This document shows, one piece after another, positions 38,168 through 48,734 of a DNA stretch of 62,878 nt. The notes below the pieces were generated by a model. It was not told the origin of the DNA. It made no database searches and saw only the letters and a program-made list of their open reading frames with translations. Source of the stretch: Spirochaetaceae bacterium (GTDB lineage Bacteria > Spirochaetota > Spirochaetia > DSM-27196 > PWMO01); the NCBI GenBank assembly GCA_007693945.1, contig RECP01000046.1, positions 1-62,878 of the forward strand. Direction: 5' to 3'. The position numbers were made by a program, and so were the translations under genes. How positions within the stretch are numbered: position 1 is the stretch's first letter; each line of letters begins with the position of its first letter.

Positions 38168-38384
38168 TAAGCTGTGGAAAAGCTGGCTATAATTGCAGCA
38201 TCAGCAGGGGTATCCGTATACCGTCGCGCATATGTGGAAAACCCAGCGGCGAAAACCTGGCGGTAATACCAGCGCTAAACAGTTACCGGTAGCCGGGCTA
38301 TGGTGGTTATCCACATTCCCACAGGCCCTACTACTACCGTTACTAGTTTATACTGTATTATCGAGAAGATAAGGAGCCGGATGA
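38168..38384. other. Replication origin oriC with DnaA boxes and DnaA-trio
   Basis: The gap between dnaA and dnaN holds TTATCCACA at 38307-38315 (perfect box) and TTTTCCACA on the other strand at 38173-38181 and 38233-38241 (one mismatch each). After the perfect box comes a short GC-rich spacer (CACAGGCCC) and then CTACTACTA (38328-38336) with another CTA at 38343-38345. This matches the DnaA-trio of the basal unwinding system (3'-GAT-5' repeats on the other strand). The AT-rich GTTTATACTGTATTA follows. The layout resembles that of Bacillus subtilis. Confidence 0.85.
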
Positions 38385-39488
38385 ATGAAATTTGCATGCG
38401 ATAGAGATGCCCTTCTCAAAGAGATTTCCGTGGCGGCTGAGATTATTTCTTCCCGTAATACGCTTTCAATTCTGTCGAATGTCTTTGTGGATGCTCGTGA
38501 CAACGCGGTCACAATCCGGGCTACCGATCTCAAAGTGGGCTTTGAAACCCGCTTGCCGGTTGAGGTTGTCACACCGGGACGCACCACTATCTACTGCGAC
38601 AAGCTGTTGAGTATTCTGCGTACGCTTCCCGATGGCGATGTTGATTTTGAGCTCAAAGATAACGGGCTGTTCACCATTCATCCGCGCACTCGCAAAGTCG
38701 ATTTCCGACTGAAAAGCATCGATGCCGAGAAGTTCCCCGAAATTCATGCCGCGGCCGACGAGCTCTACTTTGAAGTGGCCCAGAAAGACTTCATCGAGAT
38801 GGTGGGCCAGACCATCTTCGCCGTCTCCGATGATGAGACGCGCTACTTCATGAACGGTGTCTACATGGAGCAGATCGAAGGCGAGCTGGTGATGGTTGCA
38901 ACCGACGGCCGGCGTCTCTCCTTTGTGAAACGAGTTCCCGGTACACCGGTGCCCGAGTTTGCGGGTGTCATTATTCCACCTAAGGTGCTGCAGCTGGTGC
39001 GCAAGCTGGCCTCCGGCGAAGGAAATTTCCTGCTGGCGGTAACTGACAAGAACATCTTCGTGCGTTTCGATAACCGCAGAATTTCTTCAGCCCTGATTGA
39101 AGGCCAGTTTCCCAACTATCGCCGCGTGATCCCGGAGAATCAGCAATACGAACTGTCGGTATCAAAGGCTGATTTGACCGACGCTCTCAAGCGGGTATCG
39201 CTGCTGGTAGAGAAGAGCCGCCGGATTTACATAGAACTGTCCGAGAATCGCATGGCAATTGCCGGTGAGGAAAGTGACATCGGGACGGCAACCGAGGAAG
39301 TGTCGTGCCAATACCATGGTCCGGAAAACCGGATCGCGCTCAATTACCTCTACCTCTCCGAGCCGTTGCGCGTCATCGATACCGATAATGTCACGTTGCA
39401 GTACACTGAAGCTAATAAAGCAATCACGGTTCATTCTTCGCCGCGCAAGGAGTACTTCCATATTGTGATGCCGATGCAGCTCGACTGA
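38385..39488 (+). CDS. dnaN: DNA polymerase III sliding clamp (beta)
   Basis: This 367-residue protein has the three-domain clamp fold with typical segments: MKFACDRDALLKEISVAAEI, ATDLKVGFETRLPVE, FMNGVYMEQIEGELVMVATD GRR, and a C-terminus ending FHIVMPMQLD. The hydrophobic pocket that receives polymerase peptides is in the last domain. An out-of-frame ATG at 38381 overlaps; the ATG at 38385 has AAGGAG eight bases upstream. oriC lies directly upstream. Confidence 0.97.
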   Translation: MKFACDRDALLKEISVAAEIISSRNTLSILSNVFVDARDNAVTIRATDLKVGFETRLPVEVVTPGRTTIYCDKLLSILRTLPDGDVDFELKDNGLFTIHPRTRKVDFRLKSIDAEKFPEIHAAADELYFEVAQKDFIEMVGQTIFAVSDDETRYFMNGVYMEQIEGELVMVATDGRRLSFVKRVPGTPVPEFAGVIIPPKVLQLVRKLASGEGNFLLAVTDKNIFVRFDNRRISSALIEGQFPNYRRVIPENQQYELSVSKADLTDALKRVSLLVEKSRRIYIELSENRMAIAGEESDIGTATEEVSCQYHGPENRIALNYLYLSEPLRVIDTDNVTLQYTEANKAITVHSSPRKEYFHIVMPMQLD

Positions 39489-39510
39489 CCGGCTTGCCGA
39501 CTAAAGGTCA

Positions 39511-40656
39511 ATGGGCTTTCGATCTATTCGCGTCTACAACTACCGTAATCTGCACAACGCTGAGATAGATACCGCGGCGCCCGAGGTCTTTCTGGTCGGT
39601 GAAAACGGGCAGGGCAAGAGCAATTTTCTGGAGGCGGTTTATGTCCTGTGCTACGCCTCCTCGTTTCGCACGCGCACCGATGCTCTGCTGATGCGCCACG
39701 GTAGTTCGGAAACGGCGCTTTCCGGATCGGTCACGGAAACCGAAAACCCGACCAACGACCCGCACGTAGCCTCCGTGGATCCTCAGGCAGGTACATCGCT
39801 TGCGCGGTGCACGGAGCGCAGGATCATCTGGCGCGACGGCAAGAAACGCGTCATTGTCGATGGACGCGACGTCGAAGACCGCAAAGAACTCATCCGCTCA
39901 CTGCCGTGTATCGTATTCTGTCACGACGATATCCAGTTTGTGCGAGGTGCTCCGGATATGCAGCGCTACTTCTTCGATCAGACACTGAGCCTCGATGATC
40001 CACTGTTTATCGATACGCTGCGTGACTATCGCAGGATCGTGCGTCTGCGCAACAGCGCGCTCAAGGAGTACCGCACCGAACTGCTGCCGGCCTATGATCG
40101 CCAGCTGGCGCAGACAGGCCTCGAAATCCAGCTCCGCCGCCGTGAGGCCGTTGCGGCGTTCTCGGCTACCTTCTGCGACCTCTATCAGGGTATTTCGGGC
40201 TCCGAGGATAAGCTGGTGATCGAATATCGGCCCTCGTGGAAGAGCGATCCGCCGCTGGAAAAGGTGATAGCGCTGCTCGAGGATCGCCGGCAGACCGATC
40301 TTGCGATCGGAACCACAACCAGCGGACCGCACCGTGACCGCTTCCGTTTTGCGATGAACGGCAGTGACTACACCGATACTGCTTCTACCGGTCAGCTGCG
40401 CCTGACCTCACTGGTCTTGCGCGTGGCGCAGGCGCGTTTCTTCTCTGACCGCGCCGGCCGCCGGCCGCTCCTGCTGCTCGATGACGTCATGCTGGAGCTC
40501 GATCCCGTGCGACGCGCCCGCTTCCTGGCTGTGCTTCCGGCGTACGACCAGGCGTTCTTCACCTTCCTGCCCGATGAGCAGTTCAACTCCTATCGCAAAG
40601 ATGCTACACTGCTGTATCGCGTGGTTGCAGGTGTGATCGATGGAGAGAGCGGCTGA
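39511..40656 (+). CDS. recF: DNA replication and repair protein RecF
   Basis: This 381-residue SMC-like ATPase helps load RecA at gaps. Walker A is LVGENGQGKSNFLEAVYVL, the signature region is TASTGQLRLTSLVLRVAQ (replacing the canonical SxGQ with TGQ), and Walker B is RRPLLLLDDVMLELD. The start is the ATG at 39511. The next gene's start lies inside its 3' end (17-base overlap), so recF and the DUF721 gene are co-translated. Confidence 0.95.
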   Translation: MGFRSIRVYNYRNLHNAEIDTAAPEVFLVGENGQGKSNFLEAVYVLCYASSFRTRTDALLMRHGSSETALSGSVTETENPTNDPHVASVDPQAGTSLARCTERRIIWRDGKKRVIVDGRDVEDRKELIRSLPCIVFCHDDIQFVRGAPDMQRYFFDQTLSLDDPLFIDTLRDYRRIVRLRNSALKEYRTELLPAYDRQLAQTGLEIQLRRREAVAAFSATFCDLYQGISGSEDKLVIEYRPSWKSDPPLEKVIALLEDRRQTDLAIGTTTSGPHRDRFRFAMNGSDYTDTASTGQLRLTSLVLRVAQARFFSDRAGRRPLLLLDDVMLELDPVRRARFLAVLPAYDQAFFTFLPDEQFNSYRKDATLLYRVVAGVIDGESG

Positions 40657-41125
40657 CATTCTTGATGGTTTTTTCCGGCGCAGCAACATATCCGGGGGCC
40701 GCGCTCATGTGGCGTTCTATCGCAGCTGGGAGGAAATCGTCGGCCAGGATCTCGCCAGTCATACCAACCTGACCGAAATCCGCAATAACGCGGTGTGCAT
40801 CGAAATTGACCATCCGGCCTGGATGCAGATGCTGCAGTTGCGTCAGGCCGCTATTCTGGCCCGAATTCAAAAGCGCTTTGCGAGCCTCGAGGTGCACAGC
40901 CTGCAGATGCGCCTGGTGGAAAAGCTTGGCAATCGGCCGCCGGCCGCCGGACCCGACAGTGAAGTATCGCCTCCGTTGCCCGCTCGAACACCGGCCCCTG
41001 CGCCATCCGGGAGCGAGCACGAAGCGCTTGAGCGCATCGAGTCCGCGAGCCTGCGGGCCACTCTGCGACGCTTACGCGCGGTCATCCCGGATGATCATGC
41101 CACACGCAAGGACCAAGACCAGTGA
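40640..41125 (+). CDS. DUF721 (DciA-like) protein
   Basis: This 161-residue protein has the DUF721 domain in the first half (WEEIVGQDLASHTNLTEIRN, VCIEIDHPAWMQMLQLRQAA). The second half is a proline-rich linker (PPLPARTPAPAPSGS) and a basic helical tail. DUF721 proteins near the origin, such as DciA, serve as helicase loaders or operators in bacteria without DnaC. That role is inferred here by family and place. The ATG at 40640 overlaps recF. Confidence 0.8.
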   Translation: MERAADILDGFFRRSNISGGRAHVAFYRSWEEIVGQDLASHTNLTEIRNNAVCIEIDHPAWMQMLQLRQAAILARIQKRFASLEVHSLQMRLVEKLGNRPPAAGPDSEVSPPLPARTPAPAPSGSEHEALERIESASLRATLRRLRAVIPDDHATRKDQDQ

Positions 41126-41163
41126 GACGCGGTGTTGAATGCGCTGATTGGCTCGCGGGCACC

Positions 41164-41192
41164 TTGACGGGCAGGAGCGCGGTCGCTATACT
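41164..41192 (+). promoter_or_regulatory. Promoter of the rpmH-rnpA-yidC-jag operon
   Basis: TTGACG (41164-41169) is followed after 17 bases by TATACT (41187-41192), a near-consensus strong promoter as expected for a ribosomal protein gene. rpmH starts 91 bases beyond the -10. Confidence 0.7.
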
Positions 41193-41282
41193 GCATTCCC
41201 CGTTGATTATCGAACGCTTCTATGTGAACAGAATACCCGCTACCTGCGGCGTGGTCCACGCTTCAGGTAAGGAGATAGAGAC

Positions 41283-41438
41283 ATGAAACGAACCTATCAG
41301 CCCAGCAGACGCAAGCGCAACAGGAAGTTCGGCTTTCGCGCACGCATGAAGACCGTCGGCGGACGTATGGTGCTCAAGCGTCGGCGTGCCAAGGGCCGAA
41401 CCAAGCTTTCCGTGTCTGATGAGAAGAAGCCTTACTAG
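41283..41438 (+). CDS. rpmH: 50S ribosomal protein L34
   Basis: This 51-residue basic protein reads [20 protein letters not shown] and then [19 protein letters not shown], the universal L34 sequence. A short extra tail ([12 protein letters not shown]) extends beyond the usual end. AGGAG precedes the ATG. The rnpA start lies inside its 3' end (20-base overlap), the standard coupled arrangement. It is easily missed because it is short. Confidence 0.97.
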   Translation: MKRTYQPSRRKRNRKFGFRARMKTVGGRMVLKRRRAKGRTKLSVSDEKKPY

Positions 41439-41766
41439 GCATGAACGGCTGCGCAGCAGAGCGGACATTGAGAATGTCTTTGGCCACGGCAGCTCGTATC
41501 GCTGTCGGGGCCTGGCAATGAAATGTGTCGAGAATGGCCTGAGCTGGAGCAGGGTGCTCGTCGTATCACCACGGAGTGTCGGAAAAGCTGTTCGAAGGAA
41601 CCGCCTTCGCCGGATCGGCAAAGAGATCTTTCGCACGTTGAAGCACACAGTTCACGGAGGCTATGACTTCGTGTTCGTGGTCTATCCCGGTGACTACTCG
41701 TTCCACGCTCGCCGCGAACAGTTCATCCGCGTTTTGACCGAAGCGAACGTTATCGACACTCCCTGA
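41419..41766 (+). CDS. rnpA: Ribonuclease P protein component
   Basis: This 115-residue basic protein starts [20 protein letters not shown], with the RNR signature [19 protein letters not shown] in the RNA-binding helix. It assists RNase P RNA in tRNA 5' processing. The start at 41419 overlaps rpmH; the frame opens earlier but that part is the rpmH shadow. yidC follows 33 bases downstream. Confidence 0.95.
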   Translation: MRRSLTRHERLRSRADIENVFGHGSSYRCRGLAMKCVENGLSWSRVLVVSPRSVGKAVRRNRLRRIGKEIFRTLKHTVHGGYDFVFVVYPGDYSFHARREQFIRVLTEANVIDTP

Positions 41767-41799
41767 CACGGCCAGTCTCGAACGTAACAAGGAGACTTG

Positions 41800-43554
41800 A
41801 TGGAAAAGCGAACCCTGTACGCGGTGATCCTCTCGGTCATCGTAATCACCATAGGCTTCACGGTGCAGACGATCTTGTACCCGCCGGAGCCGGCGCCTCT
41901 CGCACCGGAAGTCGAGCGCCCGGCACCTGAAGCGCCACGGCCCGAAGATCCGGCACCTGACCGGCCTGAACCGGCACCGCCGGCGCCGGTAATTGCCGTC
42001 GGCGAGATAAGCGCTGTTCCGCGCGACGATATCTCCCGCCAGACGCGCGTCTACCAGAACGATCTGATCCGGGTTTCTTTCTCTCCCCAGGGGGCTGCGG
42101 TGAGCTCATTCCAGCTGCTGCAGCACCTCGATCGCGGAGAGCCGGTCGAGATGGTGAAGACCGGCGCCCCCGGGCAGCTGGGGTTTACCATGCGCTTCGG
42201 CGGGATCGACAGTCCGGTCATCGATGATCTGTTTGTCTACCGCCGCAGCGATAACCCGCACGTTGTCGAGTTCTATCGCGATTTCTACATCGGGGGACGC
42301 GAGGATACGCCGTTTCGCGTTGTGCGCCGCTACGTGTTTCATCCTGACGAGTACATGTTTGAACTGCAGACGGTGTTTGAAAACAGCGTCAACGAGTTCA
42401 TACCGGTCGATATCGACGGGCTGGCCTACACCATCGCTACCGGACCGCAGATCGGCCCGGAGTTCGAAAGCCTCGACGGCCGCCAGGAGTTCCGCCGTTA
42501 CCTGACCTACGCGGACGGCCGCCGGCGCAACGTAAGCATGTCGACCGGTGCCCGCGAGGAACTCATCGACCGAGTCAACTGGGCCGCGATATCCGGTAAG
42601 TACTTCACGCTGATTGCCGTCCCCGGAGCCGCCGACTACCGCCTGGCCTTCTCGGCCGAGCCGGTACAGGGCTTGCAGGAGACCTCGCGCATCTACGTGT
42701 CGCGGCCGGTGATTCGCAGTTCGCGCAGTACCGATACGCTGCGTTACTACGCCGGGCCCAAAACGCCCGAACACCTGGCGCGCTATAACTCGGCTTCCGA
42801 CAACGCGTTCCGTACCCAGAATCTCAATCTCGATGAAGCTCTCGAGACCCGCTTTCTGCTCGGCTGGCTTGAGAACATTCTCAAGTTCGCGCTCAACTCA
42901 ATCAGTCGTGTGGTGCCCAACTACGGCATCGCAATCATCATCCTGACGCTGATCGTCAAGGCGCTGTTGTGGCCGCTGACGCACAAGAGTCACGAGTCGA
43001 CCGCCAGAATGCAGACCTTATCACCCAAGATCCAGGAACTGCGCGAGAAATACAAAGACAATCCGCAGAAGATGAACGCCGAGACCGCGGCACTCTACAA
43101 GAAGGAAGGTATCAATCCGCTGGGCGGCTGTCTGCCGATGCTGTTGCAGTTCCCGTTTTTCATTGCCATGTTCGGCCTCTTCAACAACCATTTCGAGCTG
43201 CGCGGTGCGGGCTTCATTCCCGGCTGGATCGACGATCTGTCGGCTCCCGAATCGATCTGGAACTTCGGCGATTTTACGCTGCCGTTTCTCGGCTGGAACG
43301 ATTTACGCTTGCTGCCGATCATCTTTGTCGGGACCCAGCTGCTTTCGAGCAAGTTCATGCAGAGTCCGCAGGCACAGGGCGGTCAGATGAAGATGATGAC
43401 CTATATGCTGCCGCTGGTGTTCTTCTTCGTACTCTACAACATGCCTTCGGGGCTGTTGGTCTACTGGATTGTGACCAACATCCTGACCGTAGGCCAGCAG
43501 GTCTACAACAGCAAATTCAAGCAGCAGAAGACCGCGGTGTCAGCGAAGAAGTAG
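41800..43554 (+). CDS. yidC: Membrane protein insertase YidC
   Basis: This 584-residue inner-membrane insertase has a first membrane segment (residues 8-27, AVILSVIVITIGFTVQTILY), a long proline/glutamate-rich linker (PEPAPLAPEVERPAPEAPRP), a periplasmic beta domain of about 270 residues, and the conserved C-terminal insertase core of five segments. The core includes the hydrophilic-groove arginine in LTHKSHESTARMQ, LGGCLPMLLQFPFFIAMF and GLLVYWIVTNILTVGQQV. It belongs to the rpmH operon; the start is the ATG at 41800 with AAGGAG upstream. Confidence 0.97.
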   Translation: MEKRTLYAVILSVIVITIGFTVQTILYPPEPAPLAPEVERPAPEAPRPEDPAPDRPEPAPPAPVIAVGEISAVPRDDISRQTRVYQNDLIRVSFSPQGAAVSSFQLLQHLDRGEPVEMVKTGAPGQLGFTMRFGGIDSPVIDDLFVYRRSDNPHVVEFYRDFYIGGREDTPFRVVRRYVFHPDEYMFELQTVFENSVNEFIPVDIDGLAYTIATGPQIGPEFESLDGRQEFRRYLTYADGRRRNVSMSTGAREELIDRVNWAAISGKYFTLIAVPGAADYRLAFSAEPVQGLQETSRIYVSRPVIRSSRSTDTLRYYAGPKTPEHLARYNSASDNAFRTQNLNLDEALETRFLLGWLENILKFALNSISRVVPNYGIAIIILTLIVKALLWPLTHKSHESTARMQTLSPKIQELREKYKDNPQKMNAETAALYKKEGINPLGGCLPMLLQFPFFIAMFGLFNNHFELRGAGFIPGWIDDLSAPESIWNFGDFTLPFLGWNDLRLLPIIFVGTQLLSSKFMQSPQAQGGQMKMMTYMLPLVFFFVLYNMPSGLLVYWIVTNILTVGQQVYNSKFKQQKTAVSAKK

Positions 43555-43604
43555 GTGCGGCAAAACAGTGGCGGCCGTTTGACCGCGGAAGCCGAGGAGT
43601 ATAG

Positions 43605-44267
43605 ATGGTAAGAGAATTCGAAGGAAAGACTGAAAAAGAGGCCATCGACGCTGCGGTGGCCGAGCTCGGCCTCGAACGCGATGAGTTTGACGTCGAGATC
43701 CTCGACACACAGAAATCGGGCTTTCTCGGCATGCAGAAGAAGGTCCGGATCCGGGTCCACATCACCGATGATTCAACCTACGCCGGTCAGTATGATCCGG
43801 AGAACGACTTTGAACACGCGATTGTGGACTTCATCGAGAACCTCACCGGCAAGATGGGGTTTCCGGCCAACGTCCAGATCGTCTATCGCGAGCCTGACAA
43901 ACTCGGTGTACGCCTGGACAGCGAACACTCGAGCATCCTGATCGGACGCAAGGGCAAGAATCTCGACGCACTCCAGCTGCTGGCCAACGTAGTCGCCGGA
44001 CGCCTTGACCACAGCGAGATCAAGGTGGTGATCGACAGCGAGAACTATCGCAGCCGACGCGAGGAGAGCCTGGTGCGCCTGGCCGAGCGAGTCGGTGACC
44101 AGGTGAAGCGTACCCGCTCATCACGGCTGCTCGAACCGATGAATCCGTTCGAACGACGCCTGATACACACCGCGCTGGCAAACATCGAAGGTATAGAGAC
44201 CAAGAGCGAAGGCGAAGGTCTCTACAAGCAGGTACGCGTTTCGTACACGGGAGGCTCGCAGCGCTGA
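43605..44267 (+). CDS. jag: Jag/KhpB RNA-binding protein (Jag_N, KH, R3H)
   Basis: This 220-residue protein has an N-terminal Jag_N domain (EFEGKTEKEAIDAAVAELGL, SGFLGMQKK), a KH domain (ILIGRKGKNLDALQLLANVV) and an R3H domain with the ENYRSRREESLVRLAERVGD then NPFERRLIHTALANI motifs. It binds RNA and acts in cell shape and division in other bacteria. It is the last gene of the rpmH operon. ATG 43605 is preceded by GAGGAG. Confidence 0.93.
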   Translation: MVREFEGKTEKEAIDAAVAELGLERDEFDVEILDTQKSGFLGMQKKVRIRVHITDDSTYAGQYDPENDFEHAIVDFIENLTGKMGFPANVQIVYREPDKLGVRLDSEHSSILIGRKGKNLDALQLLANVVAGRLDHSEIKVVIDSENYRSRREESLVRLAERVGDQVKRTRSSRLLEPMNPFERRLIHTALANIEGIETKSEGEGLYKQVRVSYTGGSQR

Positions 44268-44277
44268 TCCGTATCCT

Positions 44278-44521
44278 TGTGGATAAACTGTTAGTTATTC
44301 TGGGGTGTCGGGACGATATGATGCCCCAATTGCTCCATTGTACTGCAAATATGTTAAAACGGCGTTAAGCGCGCTTCTGTCGCGCAATTTTTTCCCGCAT
44401 TTGATCACCGACTATCGATATTCGGGCACGAAATTCCTGTTCTGCGGCCGTGCTGCGGTACAATTGACGCCACCAGCCGGTCGGCTCGCGCCCTGCCGGC
44501 CTGTGCACTACCTGTGGATAA
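44278..44521. other. AT-richer region with two perfect DnaA boxes, downstream of jag
   Basis: TGTGGATAA (perfect DnaA box, reverse) occurs at 44278-44286 and 44513-44521, 235 bases apart. Between and around them lie AT-rich stretches (GCAATTTTTTCCCGCAT, AAATATGTTAAAACGG). There is no gene in 44268-44652. It may be a titration or regulatory site, or the second half of a split origin. Confidence 0.6.
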
Positions 44522-44652
44522 CCGGCGTAAACCTTGATAGGCGGGTACTTTCGACGCACTGCAACTCGCAGTTGATAAATTCGGCACCTCGCAGTATTCT
44601 AAGGTGAGCCGCAACTGAGACCCTGGCGCTCACCAGAAGAACAGGAGGCAAC

Positions 44653-45042
44653 ATGAAGTTTGACAGTGACGTACGCTATCTCAAATCCCACGAATGGGCT
44701 CGCAAAGACGGTGACACCGTTGTAGTTGGGATCAGCGATTACGCCCAGGATAGCCTGGGTGATGTCGTATTTGTGGAGCTTCCCGAAGTCGGTGCCACCG
44801 TCAGTAAAGGGGACTCGTTTGCCGTGGTCGAGAGCGTCAAAGCCGCCAGCGATATCTATACCCCGGTCAGCGGCGAGGTTGCCGATGTCAACCAGGCCCT
44901 CGCCGATAACCCGGCTCTGATCAATGAAGACCCGTTCGGCGAGGGCTGGCTTGCCAGGATCAAAGCCTCCGACGTCTCCGAGTACGATTCCATGATGACC
45001 GCAGCTGATTACGAATCCTATACCAAGGAACTCGAGGACTGA
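44653..45042 (+). CDS. gcvH: Glycine cleavage system H protein
   Basis: This 129-residue lipoyl carrier has the lipoylation lysine in [17 protein letters not shown], and the standard hairpins [20 protein letters not shown] and [19 protein letters not shown]. It shuttles the aminomethyl group between GcvP, GcvT and GcvL. No gcvP, gcvT or lipoate gene is in the window, so it stands alone. AGGAGG lies before the ATG. It may also serve as a lipoate relay for other complexes. Confidence 0.93.
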   Translation: MKFDSDVRYLKSHEWARKDGDTVVVGISDYAQDSLGDVVFVELPEVGATVSKGDSFAVVESVKAASDIYTPVSGEVADVNQALADNPALINEDPFGEGWLARIKASDVSEYDSMMTAADYESYTKELED

Positions 45043-45187
45043 TTTCGCAGAAGACGTACACAAGAATCCTGACCCTCATTCATACAAACCGCGGCGCGCC
45101 ACGCCGCCGGCGCAACGAGCAGCTATCGGCTTATGCAGTCATCAGCAGCCCGCCGGCGGCACGTACCGCCGCAAGGAGTGGATACCC

Positions 45188-46711
<1,524 letters not shown>

Positions 46712-46712
46712 C

Positions 46713-48236
46713 TGGTGCCAAAAGTGTGCTTTGGAGGCCAATGCGGCCGCGAGGCACCAGGTACCACAAAACAACCCACCGGAAGTGCCCCCACGTTACG
46801 CACAATGACGTCGGGGGACCGCTGGGTCGCCGCGTTTTCCGCGCCTTGCCTTGCCGCGCATTCCTGCCACTGCCCTGAGCGCTGCGCCCGTCTCAGCTGA
46901 GATGAAACTCGACCCGTGCCAGTCGCCCGTGACTAGGTAGCCAGGTGTGCAGCAATCGCTGACGGCGCCAGTCCCATCACCTGCGGGCTGCGCTTTGCGG
47001 TGGTGAAGTCCACCGCCGACGGGTTCTCGTGGAGATGGCGCCAGATGCAGCTGATCCAGCGCCCCGGTGATCGCAGGTGAGCGTGCAGGTGGCGATGAGT
47101 GAACAGCCGTGAGCGCAGCCACGTCACCTGAGCTGCGTTGGCTATCGAGGCCGCGTCAGCATGAGTTGGCTCGGCCGTGGTGTCGGCGCGGTTGCTGATG
47201 CGGTGCGGGGTGAAAAAGTTGTGGCTGAGCGCGAATATTGCCATACGCTCGAGGCTGCAGTTGACCTCTCTGGCCTGCTTGACCGTCTCACGGGCGTGCT
47301 CGCCGCAGTTCTTCCTGATCTGGCGGTCCAGATAGTTCACCGCGAACAGCCGGTTGGCGGTGGTGCGCGCCCGTCGGGAGCTGATCTGCAGGTGCTGCAG
47401 ACGCTGTTCAAGCATCAGCGTGTGCAACTGCGGCAGCGAGCGCAGCACCGCGGGGTAGCTTCGGTGTTCGTCGCTGTAGATGACCCGCGGCGAGCAGCGG
47501 CAGCCGGCAGCGATAGCCGAGGAGAGATCGTCGAGCAGCATCCGCAGCGCGACGAACACGCTTCGCGCCGGTGGGCTGTAGTGCGCATCGATCATTGCTC
47601 GCCGGCTGCGCTGCAGCGCGCTCATTCGGCCTTTGCGCCGCAGTGCGGCGAAGCTAAACCCGTACAGGTACTGGGAGTTTTTGCCGACTACGAGGTTGAA
47701 CTCCGCCGGGAAGTACTGGCTGCGGACGAACGACTCGAACCCGTCGATCACTAGGTGCTCTGCGATCCCGTTGAGCGCCGATGTGGCTGCCGCAGTGTGC
47801 AGTAGCGTCAGGGCGTTGCGCGCAAGGCGCCGGATGCGGTTCTGGACCACCCGATAGCTGACACGCCAACGGCGGGCGATCTGACGCAGGCCGCTTGCGC
47901 TGTCGAGATCCTCGCGTAGCCGACGCAGGTCGCAGTCCGAGTGCGACCAGTAGTGGATGCTGAATGTCTGGGTGGAACAGCTCTTGCCACAGGCCAGGCA
48001 GCAGAAGCGCTGGATTTCTCCCCGGCTGAGAGTGTGGTAGGTGCCTGCACGCCGGTACCAGCGGTGCTGAGCGGCGCGCTGGCGTTGGAAATAGCTGCAC
48101 TGAGGGTTGGGACAGAACTCGGGGGCAGTGATTGTGGTGCACATCGCTGTAGCCTCCGTACCCCCAAACGGTGACTGCAGCGCTGCTGCTTCAAATAGAG
48201 GCCAAACCGGCCGCAAAAAAAACAATTTTGGCACCA
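46713..48236 (-). mobile_element. Insertion sequence with 15-base terminal inverted repeats
   Basis: The left end TGGTGCCAAAAGTGT (46713-46727) and the right end ACAATTTTGGCACCA (48222-48236) are inverted repeats with one mismatch. The flanks CTGAC (left) and CTGAA (right) are nearly the same five bases, fitting a short target duplication. The element (1,524 bases) carries one transposase gene on the minus strand. The left end sits one base beyond the ahcY stop. The remaining non-coding part (46728-46932) shows nothing recognised. The family is not identified. Confidence 0.75.
46933..48144 (-). CDS. Transposase of the inserted element (zinc-ribbon, DDE-like)
   Basis: This 403-residue protein starts MCTTITAPEFCPNPQCSYFQ and has a zinc ribbon (CPNPQC ... 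CCLACGKSCSTQ), an HTH (SGLRQIARRWRVSYRVVQNR) and a DDE-like core: LVIDGFESFVRSQYFPAEFN, VIYSDEHRSYPAVLRSLPQL and NRLFAVNYLDRQIRKNCGEH. The first two aspartates are clear; the last acidic residue is most likely the Glu of GEHARETV. The start at the ATG 48144 follows GGAGG. The reading frame is intact, so the element could still move. I did not match it to a named IS family; a resemblance to IS1595-like zinc-ribbon transposases is only a suggestion. Confidence 0.75.
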   Translation of the reverse strand: MCTTITAPEFCPNPQCSYFQRQRAAQHRWYRRAGTYHTLSRGEIQRFCCLACGKSCSTQTFSIHYWSHSDCDLRRLREDLDSASGLRQIARRWRVSYRVVQNRIRRLARNALTLLHTAAATSALNGIAEHLVIDGFESFVRSQYFPAEFNLVVGKNSQYLYGFSFAALRRKGRMSALQRSRRAMIDAHYSPPARSVFVALRMLLDDLSSAIAAGCRCSPRVIYSDEHRSYPAVLRSLPQLHTLMLEQRLQHLQISSRRARTTANRLFAVNYLDRQIRKNCGEHARETVKQAREVNCSLERMAIFALSHNFFTPHRISNRADTTAEPTHADAASIANAAQVTWLRSRLFTHRHLHAHLRSPGRWISCIWRHLHENPSAVDFTTAKRSPQVMGLAPSAIAAHLAT

Positions 48237-48326
48237 CTGAAAAACAAATATCTCCAACGATTCAATCAAATCGCCAAAAACCCCTGTTATTAGTAGTACA
48301 TACCACAAAAAAGTTCGGAGGTTCCT

Positions 48327-48734
48327 ATGTACGTATCGCGATCGCTCGTCGCCAGGTTCAGTCGGGACATGGCTCAACTCTACACAGATCTGTTGGGCCT
48401 CGGTGAGGCCGTCGATTCAGGAGCGCTGTTTGCGGCGTCGCAGCGACTCGTGGAGGCCGTAACCGGGTTTCGCGATCTATCGGATTCCCGAATCACCGAT
48501 TCGCGACAACAGCCATCGCCCGCGGACCCGGAAACCGCCGCGGCGCTGGCGACTACGGTCCTGATCCGTCTCAAGGCAATTGACGATCGCGGGCTCATAC
48601 CGCGGCCGGGGCGTCGCCGCAGACTGTACGGACTGGCGCTTTCGATGCTGCGCGCGGTGTGCGAAGACAGCGCAGAACGCAGCGAAGAGCGCCACCTGGC
48701 CACACATCGTCAACGTTGTCCGGTGGTTCTGTAG
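48327..48734 (+). CDS. Hypothetical protein
   Basis: This 135-residue protein (MYVSRSLVARFSRDMAQLYT, then LGLGEAVDSGALFAASQRLV) is helical and basic at the C-terminus, with no domain I recognise. The ATG at 48327 has CGGAGG at the right distance, so translation is plausible. It lies just outside the inserted element, co-directional with ahcY and metK, and may once have been part of that operon. Confidence 0.5.
   Translation: MYVSRSLVARFSRDMAQLYTDLLGLGEAVDSGALFAASQRLVEAVTGFRDLSDSRITDSRQQPSPADPETAAALATTVLIRLKAIDDRGLIPRPGRRRRLYGLALSMLRAVCEDSAERSEERHLATHRQRCPVVL

Noticed and set aside
45043..45187. Search for an SAH riboswitch in the 144 bases before ahcY.
   Set aside because: GC-rich and somewhat repetitive, but I do not see the conserved SAH motif elements in the required order.
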